Assembly: GCF_949987535.1 (NCBI RefSeq)
Contig: NC_080074.1
Coordinates: forward strand, 30,155,478-30,219,477
Source: Balaenoptera acutorostrata
Lineage: Eukaryota; Chordata; Mammalia; Artiodactyla; Balaenopteridae
Direction: 5' to 3'
Length of the DNA stretch: 64,000 bases
In this document: positions 45,461 to 57,830 of the stretch, piece after piece
Layout: every line of letters starts with the position of its first letter
How positions within the stretch are numbered: the first letter of the stretch is position 1
Made by a program: the position numbers and the translations under genes
Notes under the pieces: model-generated
What the model was told of the DNA's origin: nothing
The model's database searches: none
The model's input: only the letters and a program-made list of their open reading frames with translations

Positions 45461-48400
45461 AGTTATACATCAATTTCTCATTCAGACCTCAGTTGATAAA
45501 TGTCAATCTGGAATGTACCTTGGAGAGCGTAGTCAACACCTCATTTTATGGTTGAGACTCAGTCTTGACATGACTTACCTCAAATGATAGACTAAATTAA
45601 TTGCATAATCAGAACGTTGACCCAAGGCTCTTGTGACCATCTATTCCCCTGAAGTTTCCCAGTAAATCCCTACTGCATGACTCCTCCACCAATTCCTATA
45701 GAAATCTTTAGCAATTTACATGTTGAAAAAGCATCCTAAAACTTTATTTAAAATATATGTTTAAAGCAGTAATTTAAAAATATTTGGCCCTAGTTAGTTT
45801 TCTAGGTTGCTGGAAAAAATAATAATTAACTGATTTTGTGAATTATTTTCCCCATCTTAATAGCTAGACTTCATTGAACAAACCAAACGATTATGTGATG
45901 ATCAGCCAATATTATTGCCATTTTTACAATACAAAATGCTCAATTATTCACAGTTTAATTCTCACATGTTATAATGACAGCTATGAAATAAAAATCATTT
46001 TGAAAAATAAAGGTAGACACAAGATATGTATTGGTTTAAGTGCTTAAATTAAATTTCAGTAGGGAACATATATGGAGGGGACCAGGCTGAGGAAATGAGA
46101 GTAATAAGCAATGACTGTCTGAAAATGTAAAAACTGTCTTAATATATTTTGAAGAGTTGTCTAGTTTGGGAATCAGGTTTGTTCTTTCTACAGAAGACAA
46201 TATAAGACTATGATTTTTGTTTATTTGTAGTATTTTAGAATACTATAGGGCATTTTTTATTGGTCTCAAAACGTAATTCATTACCACTGCCGAGAAAAAG
46301 GCTTTTATTACTAATAAGATTGTTGAGGTCACAGGGAAAAAATCATAACTGATAGTTGAGCCATTCTATTAGAAGACAATTATCTTTGCCACATATCTAT
46401 TTTACTATACACATAGTCAGATTAAGTAAGATGTCAACAGGTGGTTGGTTATGCTGACCCTACAAATCAAAGGTACTAGAGACATAGTCAGGATATTATT
46501 ACACTGTAGAATTTCCCTAAGGAACATATGTCTGTATAACTGAACACTAAGTATTAAATCAATGGAAAAGCTACCAGATCCAAGTGGAGACCAAAGAATC
46601 ATTGAATTATCCATGAAAGCAGTCTGGAGAACCATTTATCAAATAGTAAAGATATTAATTTCTGTCAATTTTAATAAAGCAATATGGCATCTATCATCCA
46701 ATAGAAAAAATGTATTATAAGTTCATTAGCCTTCTAATTATCCTACCACCCACTTAGAATTTTTGGCTGACTATAAGATTGATCTGCATATGTTTCTTCA
46801 GGGACTGCTATTTATCTTTTTCAAGTGTCTTATTTTCTTTCACTTTCATATTGAGTAGAACTGTGAAAGAGTAAAAATTTGCTACAATGGTTAAAAATGA
46901 GATTGATAGAGACCATTGGGATACATTTTGGTGTGTAAAAGCTCTTATCAAGAAAATTTCATTCTTTAAGAAATGATTATGTGTATTCCAACATAAGAAC
47001 TTTAAAGAGATCTTAACTTATATTCGGTGTTCCAGGATCCCATGCACTTTAGCATCTGTCCCAGAGATTTTATTTTTCAATGAAATATTATTATTAGTTG
47101 TTGTATTAAGATAAGACAGGATGTGTTGTATAGATCAACAATACGTATCTGCAGCTTTGGTCATGGTCTGAGTTAGTGGCATGAGATACATGTACAGTGA
47201 ACAGTTTTTATTTTAACTAGGTAAACCTGAAAGATGACCAGAGAAACGTTTCTAAGTTAGGGAAAAGTGAAGTAGCTAACATCTCCTTTTTAAGAACAGT
47301 GTTTAGGGTGCGAGCTGATAAATGAAGTGCTCTCAAAATTAAGCAGCCAGATAAAACTAATTCCTTCCAGTCTAGGTAGGATTAGAATTCTTGACTCCAT
47401 TGCCCCTGCTGTATACAAACCAGTTTAGCTGTGGCTTCTGTTGTACCCTATGAGATTCACTAAGTCACTTGGTCACTAGTCAGTGAAGCCAATGGGAAAT
47501 GCGGGAAAAATATACTTTTGAATTGTATACTGAATATATGTAGAGGTTAGAGGTTGAGCAATCCTGTCCTACAGTCTATAGAGAAAAAGCTTGATGCCCT
47601 TGCTGCAGTGATTTTCTCAATTTTTCTTAATTTACAAATATTTATTCATTTTTGGTTTGGCAACACTCATATCTTTATTTTACAGTAAACTCTTTTGGCA
47701 ACAATGAATGTGAAGCAAACAAAAGTCAATGTCTAGTGAAATGTCTACTGCATTTTAATTTTCCAGAAAGTTGATAATAAAAATGTAACTTTCACAAAAT
47801 GTTTGCTGATGTTGACCAATTACTATGGGACCCACAGTGATATTGCTGAATGTATGAAGACCAGAAACTGCTGCAAAGTCTCATCATTCTACTTCAAAAG
47901 TTAGGAGTTATTTTAAAAACCCAGACAACTTCAGCAAGTATGTTTACAATTTATTTTGTGAAGGTTGATTTTGAATTTAGATCAAATTGCTTGCTTTCAA
48001 TTCCAAGTTTTCTTGTGCACATATGGAAACTGAAGCATAGCTGTTATTATGTTAGTTCCAGTAACAGAATTTCACAAACACTCAAAAAATATAATTTTTA
48101 TGTCATCAGATACTTCAAACAGAATGTCAAAAAAATTAATTCTCATAAATGTGATATTGTTTCACCCAATTCATGTAATCTAAGTAAAGTTTTAGGGTAT
48201 TCATTAGTTCAAAGGTGAAATATGACATTATTTTGAATGCTAATATAAACTCAATTAATGCTCGAAATCAAAAATGATTTTTTTTCTTGAGGTGACAATG
48301 TGGATACAATTTGGGGTGGAGCACATTGTAAAGCAAAACCAGGTTCTTATTAATTAAGAAAATTCTAAAAATTAGGAATGCACTTAAAATTGATGGTGAT

Positions 48401-49218
48401 GAACACCTAATTTGTAATTGTGTAGAGAAACTAGCTGTAACATACCAATCCAAAAAGAAGTTGAAGTGTCAAAATATACAACTATTTTTATCTATACAGA
48501 GTGAAAGTAACTTTGTTGAAGTGAAATTGATGTTGAACACAAAAGAATACTTCAGCTTTATGTTGTATGCTTTCTGACTTAAATTCCTTTCATCAATTTG
48601 GTTTTAAACATATATGAGCTTTTGAAATTGACTTTGTAAATCAACCTACATGTACTGCAATAATTTTTAATTTTCTTGGTATATCAGGCCTCTACATTGT
48701 GTATAAAATTTCTTTGAAATCTTTAATCAAAATACTTAAAAAATAGAGCACCAAATAACTTTGGCTTTTAAAGCTTTTATTAAATCAAAGCTTTATTTAA
48801 AATAAAACAGGCAAACATTAAAATGTATCTCCACAAAAACAAGGGAGAAACTGAACAAATTAGATGATGAGAACTTACATGGTGTTTAAGATTTAATTTC
48901 AGAATTGTACTTTGGAATAGTTCCACTTGTACACGTCTCTTTTGATTGCAATCCTATTTTTAATTTGATAAATTTATATACTGTAGAGGGAGGAACTGAA
49001 ATTAAGAAGCCTTACCATTTCACAGCACCTAAATTTGGCAAACTAATTAAAATAAACATAATAGAGATATTATCTGATGAACTTTATCTTGCAAAATTAT
49101 TTGCCTAAGAAAGGCACTCAGTGAGTCAAAAATACAGTACCTATGAAAACTCATGAGCTAAAATGTTTACCCATTCAATTGAAAAGAAAACAATTAAAAA
49201 TTGAAAAGAACTTTCATT
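45461..49218. other. Long stretch of unassigned unique sequence
   Basis: About 3.7 kb with few recognisable repeats; a weak antisense MIR may lie near 45535-45620. The longest open frame is 47850-48218 on the plus strand (122 codons). It has no domain pattern, its composition matches the surrounding AT-rich DNA, and I do not call it a gene. Confidence 0.4.
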
Positions 49219-49219
49219 T

Positions 49220-49340
49220 CACAGAATTTGTTCTGATATTGCTATTGCTATTGCTATTGTTCTGATATTGCTATTGCTATTGCTATTGCACAGAATTTGT
49301 TCTGATACTGATATTGCTATCTGATATTGTTATCTCAGCA
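49220..49340. repeat. (TTGCTA)n microsatellite with higher-order duplication
   Basis: Runs of ATTGCT are embedded in a larger unit beginning TTGTTCTGATATTGCTATTG that occurs twice in tandem (about 49229-49287). The flanking word ACAGAATTTGTTCTGAT occurs at 49221-49237 and again at 49290-49306, a 69-base offset, and a degenerate CTGATATTG follows at 49321. This suggests replication slippage at two scales. Confidence 0.9.
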
Positions 49341-49569
49341 CCTATAGAGGAAGTAATTTTGTCAATTAAAATATTAAAATCATCAGAAAGGAGTCAATTG
49401 AAGATGCCAATTTTGTTTAGGATGTCAACCAGTCCTAGTTTAGATGATCTGGTCATCCTACTCTGAACAGGCTAGACATTTAAAAGTCTGGAGCCCTTCA
49501 GTTTTTCCACAGGCAATAATGCATATTACACTTGTGGGTGCTTCAGTGGGAAGCATTAATAATCCTACA

Positions 49570-50032
49570 CTGCCTTTTTCATGTTGAAGTACTTTTTATT
49601 ATGCACATATAGAAAAACGCACAAATTATAAGTGTAGCTATGTGAATTTTTACAAAGTGGACAGATCTATGTAAACCAGATTATAAACAAAACATAAGCA
49701 ACAACCTGGAAGCCCTCTCCTGTCCCCTATCAGCCACTACACTCTTACCCTCAGGGTAACGGGTAACCTATGGTGTAACTTCTAAGAACATAGATTTTCT
49801 AAATGCACGTTATCATGTGCAGGTTTTTGAGCTTTATATAAATCACACATGCTTTTTGCAACCTATTTATTTTATTAAATCTTATTTTCATGAGATTTAT
49901 TCACATTGTTTTGAGTATTAGTAGTTTTTAATATTCTCAATCCTGCATGTATTCCATTGTAAAAATAAACTACAATTCACTTATCTGTACTACTCTTTTT
50001 TTAATTGTTGTAGATTTCAAAACCCCATTTTT
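49570..50032 (-). mobile_element. Old LINE-like 3' region, probably L1M, left part
   Basis: 'gaagtactttttattatgca', 'tcagccactacactcttacc', 'gagatttattcacattgttt' and 'tattccattgtaaaaataaa' have the order of an antisense old L1-type 3' region as I remember it. It appears to resume at 54221 ('ttaggctgtttctagtttgg', 'ggccattgtgtgtaagatta'), after the 4.2-kb L1 that splits it. The family assignment is tentative. Confidence 0.5.
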
Positions 50033-53000
50033 TTGTTTTTTTTTTGTTTGTTTTGCATATATTTTTTTTTGGAGTATAATTGCTTTACAATGACATGTTA
50101 GTTTCTGCTGTACAGTGAAGTGAATCAGCTATATGTATACCTATATCCCCTCCTTCTTGGACCTCCCTCTCAACCTCCCACCCCACCCATTTAGGTCATC
50201 ACAGAATACTGAACTGAGCTTCCTGTGCTTTATAGAATGTTCCCACTAGCTATCTATTTTACACATAGTAGTGTATATATGTCAATCCTGATCCCCCAAT
50301 TCATCCCACCCTCTGCTTCCCGACCCCATGTCCACATGTCCATTCTCTACATCTATATCTCTATTTCTGCCCTGCAAATAGGTTCATGTGTACCATTTTT
50401 CTAGATTCCACATATATGTGTTAATATATGATATTTGTTTCTTTCTTTCTGGCTTACTTCACTCTGTATGACAGATTCTAGGTCCATCTACATCTCTACA
50501 AATGACCCAGTTTCGTTCCTTTTTATGGCTGAGTAATATTCCATTGTCTATACTTACCACTGCTCTTTATCCATTCATCTGTTGTTGGACATTTAGGTTG
50601 TTTCCATGTCCTGGGTATTGTAAATAGTGCTGCAGTGAACATGGTGGTACATGTGTCCTTTTGAATTATGGTTTTCTCAGGGTATATGTTCAGTAGTGGG
50701 ATTGCTGCGTCATATGGTAGTTCTATTTTAGTTTTTTAAGGAACCTCCATACTGTTCTCCACAGCGGCTGTATCAATTTACATTCTCACCAACAGTGCAA
50801 GAGGGCTCCCTGTTCTTCACACACTCTCCAGCATTTATTGTTTGTAGATTTTTTGATGATGCCCATTTTGACTGGTGTGAGGTGATATCTCACTATAGTT
50901 TTGATTTGCATTTCTCTAATAATTAGTGATGTTGAGCATCTTTTCATGTGCCTCTTAGCCATCTGTATGTCTTCTTCAGTGAAATGTCTATTTAGGTCTT
51001 CCACCCATTTTTAATTAGGTTGTTTGTTTTTTTGATATTAAGCTCCATGAGCTGTTTGCATATTTTGGAGATTAATCCTTTGTCTGTTGCTTCATTTGCA
51101 AATATTTTCTCCCATTCTGAGGGTGGTCTTTTCGTCTTGCTTATAGTTTCCTTTGCTGCACAAAAGCTTTTAAGTTTAATTTAGGGTCCATTTGTTTATT
51201 TTTCTTTTTCTTTTCATTACTCTAGGAGGTGGGTCAAAAAAGATCTTGCTGTGGTTTATGTTAAAGTATGTGTTTCCTATGTTTTCCTCTAAGAGTTTTA
51301 TAGTGTCTGGTCTTACATTTAGGTCTTTAATCCATTTTGAGTTTATTTTTGTGTATGGTATTAGGGAGTGTTCTAACTTCATTCTTTTACATGTAGCTGT
51401 CCAGTTTTCCCAGCACCACTTATTGAAGATGCTGTCTTTTCTCCATTGTATGGTCTTGCCTCCTTTGTCATAAATTCGGTGACCACATGTGCGTGGGTTT
51501 AACTCTGGGCTTTCCACCCTGTTCCATTGATCTATATTTCTGTTTTTGTGTTACTAACATACTGTCTTGATTACTGTAGCTTTTTACTATAGTCCGAAGT
51601 CGGGGAGCCTGATTCCTCCAGCTCCGTTTTTCTTTCTCAAGATTGCTTTGGCTATTCAGGGTCTTTTGCATTTCCATACAAATTGTAAAATTTTTTGTTC
51701 TAATTCTGTGAAGAATGCCATTGGCAATTTGATAGGGATTGCATTGAATCTGTAGATTGCTTTGGGTAGTATAACCATTTTCACAATGTTGATTCTTCTA
51801 ATCCAAGAACATGGTATACCTTTCCACCTGTTTGTGTCATCTTTGATTTCTTTCATCAGTGTTTTATAGTTCTCTGAGTACAGGTTTTTGCCTCCTTAGG
51901 TAGGTTTGTTCCTAGGTATTTTATTCTTTTTGTTGCAGTGGTAAATGGGATTGTTTCCTTAATCTCTCTTTCTAATCTTTTGTTATTAGTGTATAGGAAT
52001 GCAAGAGATTTCTGTGCATTAATTTTATATCCTGCAACCTTACCAAATTCATTGATTAGTTCTAATAGTTTTCTGGTGGCATCTTTAGGATTTTCTATGT
52101 ATAGTATCATGTCATCTGCAAACAGTGATAGTTTTACTTCTTCTTTTCCAATTTGTATTCCTTTTATTTCTTTTCCTTCTCTGATTGCCGTGGCTAGGAC
52201 TTCCAACACTATGTTGAATAAAAGTGGAAAGTGTGGACATCCTTGTCTTGTTCCTGATCTTAGTGGAAATGCTTTCAGTTTTTCACCATTGAGAATGATG
52301 TTTGCTGAGGGTTTGTCATATATGCCCTTTATTATGTTGAGGTAGGTTCCCTCTATGTCCATTTTCTGGAGAGTTTTTATCATAAATGGGTGTTGAATTT
52401 TGTCAAAAGCTTTTTCTGCATCTATTGAGATGATCATATGGTTTTTATTCCTTAATCTGTTAATATGGTGTATCACATCGATTGATTTGCATATATTGAA
52501 GAATCCTTGCATTCCTGGGATAAATCCCACTTGATCATGGTGTATGACCCTTTTAATGTGTTGTTGGATTCTGTTTGCTAGTATTTTTTTGAGAATTTTT
52601 GCATCTATGTTTATCAGTGATATAGGTCTATAATTTTCTTTTCTTGTGATATCTTTATCTAGTTTTGGTATCAGAGTGATGGTGCCCTCATAGAACGAAT
52701 TTGGGAGCGTTCCTCGCGCTGCAATTTTTTGGAAGTTTGAGAAGGATAAGTGTTAGCTCTTCTCTAAATATTTGATAGAATTTGCCTGTGAAGCCACCTG
52801 GTCCTGGACTTTTGCTTTTTGGAAGATTTTCAGTTACAGTTTCAATTTCATTACTTGTGATATGTCTGCTTATATTTTCTAATTCGTCCTGGTTCAATCT
52901 TGGAAAATTGTACCTTTCCAAGAATTTGTCCATTTCTTTGAGGTTGTCCATTTAATTGGCATATAGTTGTTTACAGTAGTCTCTTATAATCTTTTGTATT

Positions 53001-53046
53001 TCTGCAGTGTCAGTTGTGATTTCTCCTTTTTCATTTCTTATTTTAT

Positions 53047-53087
53047 TGATTTGCATCCTCTCCTTTTTTTTCTTGATGAGTCAGGCT
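53047..53087. repeat. Left copy of a 40-bp inverted duplication at the L1 inversion
   Basis: The antisense L1 part ends with 'gcatcctctccttttttttc' and 'ttgatgagtcaggct'. The reverse complement of this sequence also ends the sense part at 54167-54206 ('agccagactcatcaaggaaa' and 'gagaggatgcaaatca'). Both arms of the inverted L1 thus overlap by about 40 bases of ORF2. Confidence 0.88.
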
Positions 53088-53089
53088 AA

Positions 53090-54205
53090 ATGCATTAAAT
53101 GCCCCAACCAAAAGACACTGACTGGCTGAATGGATATAAAAACAATACCCGAATACATACTATCTACAAGAGACCCACTTCAGACCTAGGGACACATACA
53201 AACTGAAAGTGAGGGGATGGAAAAAGATATTGCATGCAAATGGAAATTGAAAGAAAGCTGGAGTAGCAATACTCATATCAGATAAAATAGACTTTAAAAT
53301 AAAGACTGTTACAAGAGATAAGGAAGGATACTACATAATGATCAAGGCATCAATCCAAGATGATGTAACAATTATAAATATTTATGCACTCAACATAGGA
53401 GCACCTCAATACATAAGGCAAATGCTAACAACTATAAAAGGGGAAATTGACAGCAACACAATAATAGTAGGGGACTTTAACACCTCACTTACACCAATGG
53501 ACAGATCATCCAAACAGAAAATAAATAAGGAAACATAAGCCTTAAATGACACAATAGACCAGATAGATTTAATTGATATTTATAGGAGATTCCACCCGAA
53601 AGTGGCAGATACACTTTCTTCTCAAGTGCACACAGAACGTTCTCCAGGATAGATCATGTCTTCAGTCACAAATCAAGCCTCAGAGTATTTAAGAAAATTG
53701 AAATCATACCAAGCATCTTTTTAACCACAATGCTATGAGATTAGAAATCAATTACAGGAAAAAAGCTGTAAAAAACACAAATACATGGAGGTTAAACAGT
53801 GCGCTACTAAATAGCCAACAAAACACTGAAGAAAACAAAGAGGAAATAAAAAAATACCTAGAAACAAATGACAGTGAAAACACAAAGACTCAAAACCTGT
53901 GACACAGCAAAAGCAGTTCTAAGAGGAAAGTTTATAGCAATTCATTTTCACCTCAAGAAACAAGAAAAATCTCAAATAAACAATCTAACCTTACACCTAA
54001 AGCAACTAGAGAAAGAAGAAGAAAGAAAACCCAAAGTCAGTAGAAGGAAAGAAATCATAAAAATCAGGGCAGAAATAAATGAAATAGAAAGGAAGAAAAC
54101 AATAGCAAAGATCAATAAAACTAAAACCTGGTTCTTTGAGAAGATAAACAAAATTGATAAACCTTTAGCCAGACTCATCAAGGAAAAAAGGGAGAGGATG
54201 CAAAT
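53090..54205 (+). mobile_element. Inverted 5' segment of the L1: ORF2 endonuclease and linker
   Basis: Sense ORF2 from near residue 30 of the endonuclease to the linker before the RT domain, judging from the family. It has the frames 53338-53538 (IKASIQDDVTIINIYALN, VGDFNTSL) and 53868-54257 (linker, [31 protein letters not shown]). Interrupted by frameshifts at about 53540-53870. It is part of the element at 50033-54205. Confidence 0.9.
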
Positions 54206-54220
54206 CACAACCCCATTCTT

Positions 54221-54320
54221 TAAAACACTGCTCTTGATGACATTAGGCTGTTTCTAGTTTGGGGCCATTGTGTGTAAGATTATGAAAAATTTTGTACCTG
54301 TCTTTTAGGAATGTATGCAT
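54221..54320 (-). mobile_element. Right part of the old LINE-like element split by L1
   Basis: 'gatgacattaggctgtttct', 'agtttggggccattgtgtgt' and 'tttgtacctgtcttttagga' continue the element interrupted at 50032. Confidence 0.45.
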
Positions 54321-54383
54321 TTTCCTAATGTAGACTTTCAAAACCTCATTTTATTTAAAAAAATTTTTTTAAAAATATTTATT

Positions 54384-54656
54384 TATTTATTTATGGCTGT
54401 GTTGTGTCTTTGTTTCTATGCGAGGGCTTTCTCTAGTTGCGGCGAGCGGGGGCCACTCTTCATCGCGGTGCGCGGGCCTCTCACTATCGCGGCCTCTCTT
54501 GTTGCGGAGCACAGGCTCCAGACGCGCAGGCTCAGTAACTGTGGCTCACGGGCCCAGTTGCTTCACGGCATGTGGGATCTTCCCAAACCAGGGCACGAAC
54601 CCATGTCCCCTGCATTGGCAGGCAGAGTCTCAACCACTGCGCCACCCGGGAAGCCC
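54384..54656 (-). mobile_element. CHR SINE (cetacean long form), antisense
   Basis: Reverse complement of the same SINE: (TTTA)n tail at left (54377-54393), body 'gagggctttctctagttgcg', 'gtgcgcgggcctctcactat', B-box complement and head complement 'cgccacccgggaagccc' at right. Imperfect target copies: TTAAAAATATTTAT (54369-54382) and TTAAAAATTTATTT (54657-54670). Overlapping open frames 54315-54677 and 54418-54660 are GC-driven shadows. Confidence 0.93.
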
Positions 54657-54670
54657 TTAAAAATTTATTT

Positions 54671-55800
54671 TAAATAAATTAAGTCCCTTTTAAAGCAACT
54701 TCTTTTCCCCACCAGATTAAACAGGGCAGTTTAATGCCTTGAGTATACTGATAAACATTTTACACTTTTTACTGTAGTCTCTTCTACCATGAATTTGTTT
54801 TTACACACATCCATGTATTCACTTATTTTATTTTCTGCTCATATATACATGGTATCAATTGGCAGTCACCTGATCGTTGAGAGGCCATTTCAGGAGCACC
54901 CTCAATCTTCAATTGATTCTCAGTCAATCTTTAATTTATTGTTTTCATAGTTTTGCAGAAAAAAACCCTATCTATCAGTGTAAATCTCAATGATAGTATT
55001 TTGGTTCCACCTGATTATAGACTTTGCTCTTTTGGAACAAGGTGACTTATAAATAAATAAATTAGTCATACAAACAGGCTGTCTGAAAAATGTTGATTAT
55101 ACTTTTTCTGCAACGCCTAGAATAATTTAGGTGGAACAACTAAATCGTAGTTTCTAACCCTTTATAGAGCATCTTCAGGAAAAAAGTAGTTACTCTTACA
55201 CAAAATAGATTGGATATTGGACACCTGAGATTAATTCATGATTCAGAGATTGTTTCTTTCATCTTCTGAGCAGCAGGGATTTTTAATTGGAATGGGATCA
55301 GTTGTTTTGATATTATACTTTATCATTATTTTAGCATATTTATCTCTTTAAAATATGAAATTACTTGCTTGAAATCACATGAACTTTTTGGAAAATCAAG
55401 TCCTGGAAATTAAGTCTGTATCCTCAAGATATTTCTGTGTCTAAGAGTCATGTCAGAAATATAATGTAGATTAGGAGAAACTACCAGTAATTGATTAAGT
55501 ATAGGGAAAATTCAGCCAACTTAATATTGTTTAACTATCATTTTACATGCCTGAATCACTGTATACTCAATAACATTCTGTTTCTACATTTTTAGTAAAC
55601 TAATTTCAACCTCTGTATTATTGAATTTCAGGTAAATAAAGACATATTTGGCCATTCTGATGTAAATACAAGTTACGAAGTAAAATAGCATTATATAAAA
55701 TATTAGTTTCTTGGTATTTGAACAAAAAATCATGGAGTTTATGCAAATAGTTTTTAGAATAAAATAGAAAAACTTTTCCAAATCAAATCAAATAGATTTG
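54671..55800. other. Unassigned sequence
   Basis: AT-rich DNA with no recognised feature. Confidence 0.4.
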
Positions 55801-55810
55801 GATCTGGCAC

Positions 55811-55854
55811 ATAATAATAATAAAAATAATAATAAAAATAAAAACAATAATAAT
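55811..55854. repeat. (AAT)n / A-rich microsatellite
   Basis: ATAATAATAATAAAAATAATAATAAAAATA-type repeat of about 44 bases, directly before an antisense MIR. Confidence 0.92.
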
Positions 55855-56035
55855 TCACAATGTTTATTGGGGGATTATATCTATGTGCTGGGCCTGATGC
55901 TAGCCCTGCTTGCTTTTACATTGATTCATTTTATCCCAGCAAAAACTGAGATTCAGGGAAGCTAAGTACTTGCACAGTGATACATAGCTGATAAATGGGA
56001 CACCTACAACTGGAGCCAAGATTATCTAATTTCGA
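55855..56035 (-). mobile_element. MIR SINE, antisense
   Basis: 'tcacaatgtttattggggga', 'attcattttatcccagcaaa', 'aactgagattcagggaagct', 'aagtacttgcacagtgatac' and 'agctgataaatgggacacct' are the reverse-complement MIR in order, nearly full length. Confidence 0.88.
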
Positions 56036-56056
56036 CGTCTATTCTTTTTTTTTTTT

Positions 56057-56387
56057 AATTCATTTATTTATTCATTTATTTAATTTTTGGCTGCATTGGG
56101 TCTTCGCTGCTGCACATGGGCTTTCTCTAGTTGCAGTGAGCGGGGGCTACTCTTTGTTGCGGTGTGCAGGCTTCTCATTGTGGTGGCTTCTCTTGTTGCA
56201 GAGCACAGGCTCTAGGCACGCGGGCTTCAGTAGTTGTGGCTCGTGGGCTCTAGAGCGCAGGCTCAGTAGTTGTGGCGCACGGGTTTAGTTGCTCCGCGGC
56301 ATGTGGGATCTTCCCAGACCAGGGCTCGAACCTGTGTCCCCTGCATTGGCAGGCGGATTCTTAACCACTGCGCCACCAGGGAAGCCC
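56057..56387 (-). mobile_element. CHR SINE, antisense, nested at an L1 tail
   Basis: Tail complement (TTTA-rich, 56057-56088), body 'gggctttctctagttgcagt', 'gagcacaggctctaggcacg', 'tcgtgggctctagagcgcag' and head complement 'gcgccaccagggaagccc'. Flanked by an exact 21-base target duplication of the form TATTC(T)12AATT (56040-56060 and 56388-56408). Slightly more diverged than the 62422 copy. Confidence 0.95.
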
Positions 56388-56390
56388 TAT

Positions 56391-56534
56391 TCTTTTTTTT
56401 TTTTAATTTTTATTTTATATTAGAGTATAGTTGATTTACAATGTAGTGTTACTTTTAGGCGTACAACAAAGTGATTCAGTTATACATATACATATATCAA
56501 TTCTTTTTCAAATTCTTTTCCCATATAGGTCAGT
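56391..56534 (-). mobile_element. 5'-truncated L1 3' end, antisense
   Basis: After a T run, 'ttagagtatagttgatttac', 'tacaacaaagtgattcagtt' and 'ttttcccatataggtcag' are the reverse-complement L1 3' UTR. The target word GTCTATTCTTTT occurs left of the nested SINE (56037-56048) and right of the L1 (56535-56546), so the L1 inserted first and the SINE later entered its poly-T end. Confidence 0.88.
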
Positions 56535-56546
56535 GTCTATTCTTTT

Positions 56547-57510
56547 AACCACTCTAATCATTATCATTAGAATCAAGAGGGAGCTTTAATAAGAAACAAT
56601 AGAAGGAAGAGAGTTTTTTTCTCTAGCATGGTTTTTTAGTCTTTATCAAATAATTCTACATTTCATAAAGTGCCTATCATGGAAGGAGAGGTCCATGAAC
56701 TCATTGCCCTAAATTACAATGGCAGACAAATTCTTCATGCCTGCTATGAGGTCAATGGGTGTGCAGCACTTCTCACAGAGCTGGGAACAAGGACTACTGC
56801 TGTTTCTTTGTGTGTTTGACATTCCTGGGTCTTTTAAAACTCAGTTTTCTTCCAAGTACCTCTTATTTTTAATTCCCATAACACATATCACTGCCTACTC
56901 CTCAACACCCACATCAAGGTCGAGTATCTCTCTTTCCCACTGCTGTGCTTTTGCTCCTGCCTGTGTCATTTCACTCATTCCTCCTACATGCTTTTCTAAT
57001 GTCTCCTTTCATTTTAAACAAGTGCATCTTCCACCTACCTGCATGAAGATTTGAAAATTCCCTTAGAGAATTCTAACTACTAGTACATAAATAGATATAT
57101 TTTTTCCCAGGCCAACTTACTCTGAAAAGTGGTAAGTTTGCTTTTCCAGTCAAGTATAAGCCCAATATTCTATATATATTCTTCTAAATGCAAGTAATAA
57201 ATGAATACACTTCCTAATTGAGTCTTAATAAATCATGAAACTCTTCTTATCATTTGATATAATGATGATTTGTTAGTTTATTCTTCATCCTTTATAATTA
57301 AGAATAAGAATTCTACTACCGTATTTTTGTATTAGTAGCTTTAGGATAGTTCACGATTTTTGCATTACCCCCTTATTAGCTAGCAATGAAAAAACCTTAA
57401 ATTTTACTCATTGATATGTCATTCTATATTATTTTTGAATTTCTAAAACAGTCTTAATGTAAATTAAAGGACATTTTCTATAAAGCGGATTTTATACTCT
57501 GGTCAATTCA
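56547..57510. other. Mostly unassigned; possible L2 trace
   Basis: 56935-57040 ('ctgtgcttttgctcctgcct', 'attcctcctacatgcttttc') vaguely resembles the L2 3' UTR in sense orientation. The 111-codon frame 56719-57054 spans it, has no domain signature, and is not called. Confidence 0.4.
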
Positions 57511-57514
57511 GTCA

Positions 57515-57830
57515 TTAGTTTATTCAACAAGCATTTTTTGGCACCTACTAAGTGCCAGGCAACATTGTTTGTGCAAGAAATACAATGGTATGAGAGACTG
57601 AAAGTCCTTGCTTTTATGAAGCCTATAGTCTAGTAGGGTACACGGTAAAAACAGTTAACAAAAACACGAAATAAGATATTTAGTATATTAGAGATACTAC
57701 ATTTTTTTCAGTTAGTGATAAGTGGCCCAAGGAGATAAGTAGAAGGAGAGGGATGGAGTATAACAGTGGTGGGATCAGGTACAAGTAGTTTTGTTACTTA
57801 ATTCAATAGGTAATACTTGCAATTTTCAGA
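57515..57830 (-). mobile_element. L2 3' portion, antisense
   Basis: 'attcaacaagcattttttgg', 'cacctactaagtgccaggca', 'acaatggtatgagagactga' and 'aagtccttgcttttatgaag' form a good reverse-complement L2 3' end. It may continue at 58555-58900 after about 700 bases of other sequence. Confidence 0.8.

Larger units (their letters stand above)
50033..54205 (-). mobile_element. 4.2-kb L1 with inverted 5' part (twin priming)
   Basis: The 3' part (50033-53087) is antisense: poly-T, 3' UTR, then ORF2. Its main frame (51856-52530) shows reverse-transcriptase motifs [25 protein letters not shown] and FADDM (about 52107-52126), and [22 protein letters not shown] C-terminal sequence follows at 51656-51856. 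The 5' part (53090-54205) is in the opposite, sense, orientation and encodes endonuclease sequence with YLQETHFR (about 53160-53184, containing the family's catalytic Glu) and VGDFNTSL (about 53468-53491). The inserted unit is flanked by CAAAACCCCATTTTT (50018-50032) and CACAACCCCATTCTT (54206-54220). Several stops and indels break ORF2; the copy is dead. Confidence 0.93.

Noticed and set aside
47850..48218. 122-codon open frame in unique sequence
   Set aside because: No recognisable domain, ordinary AT-driven codon content, no Kozak, splice or poly-A context that I could support. Conservation data could overturn this.
51856..52530. 224-codon reverse-transcriptase frame as a functional gene
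   Set aside because: It is the RT portion of an L1 broken by stops and an inversion; no intact ORF1 or ORF2 exists, so it is annotated as part of a mobile element.
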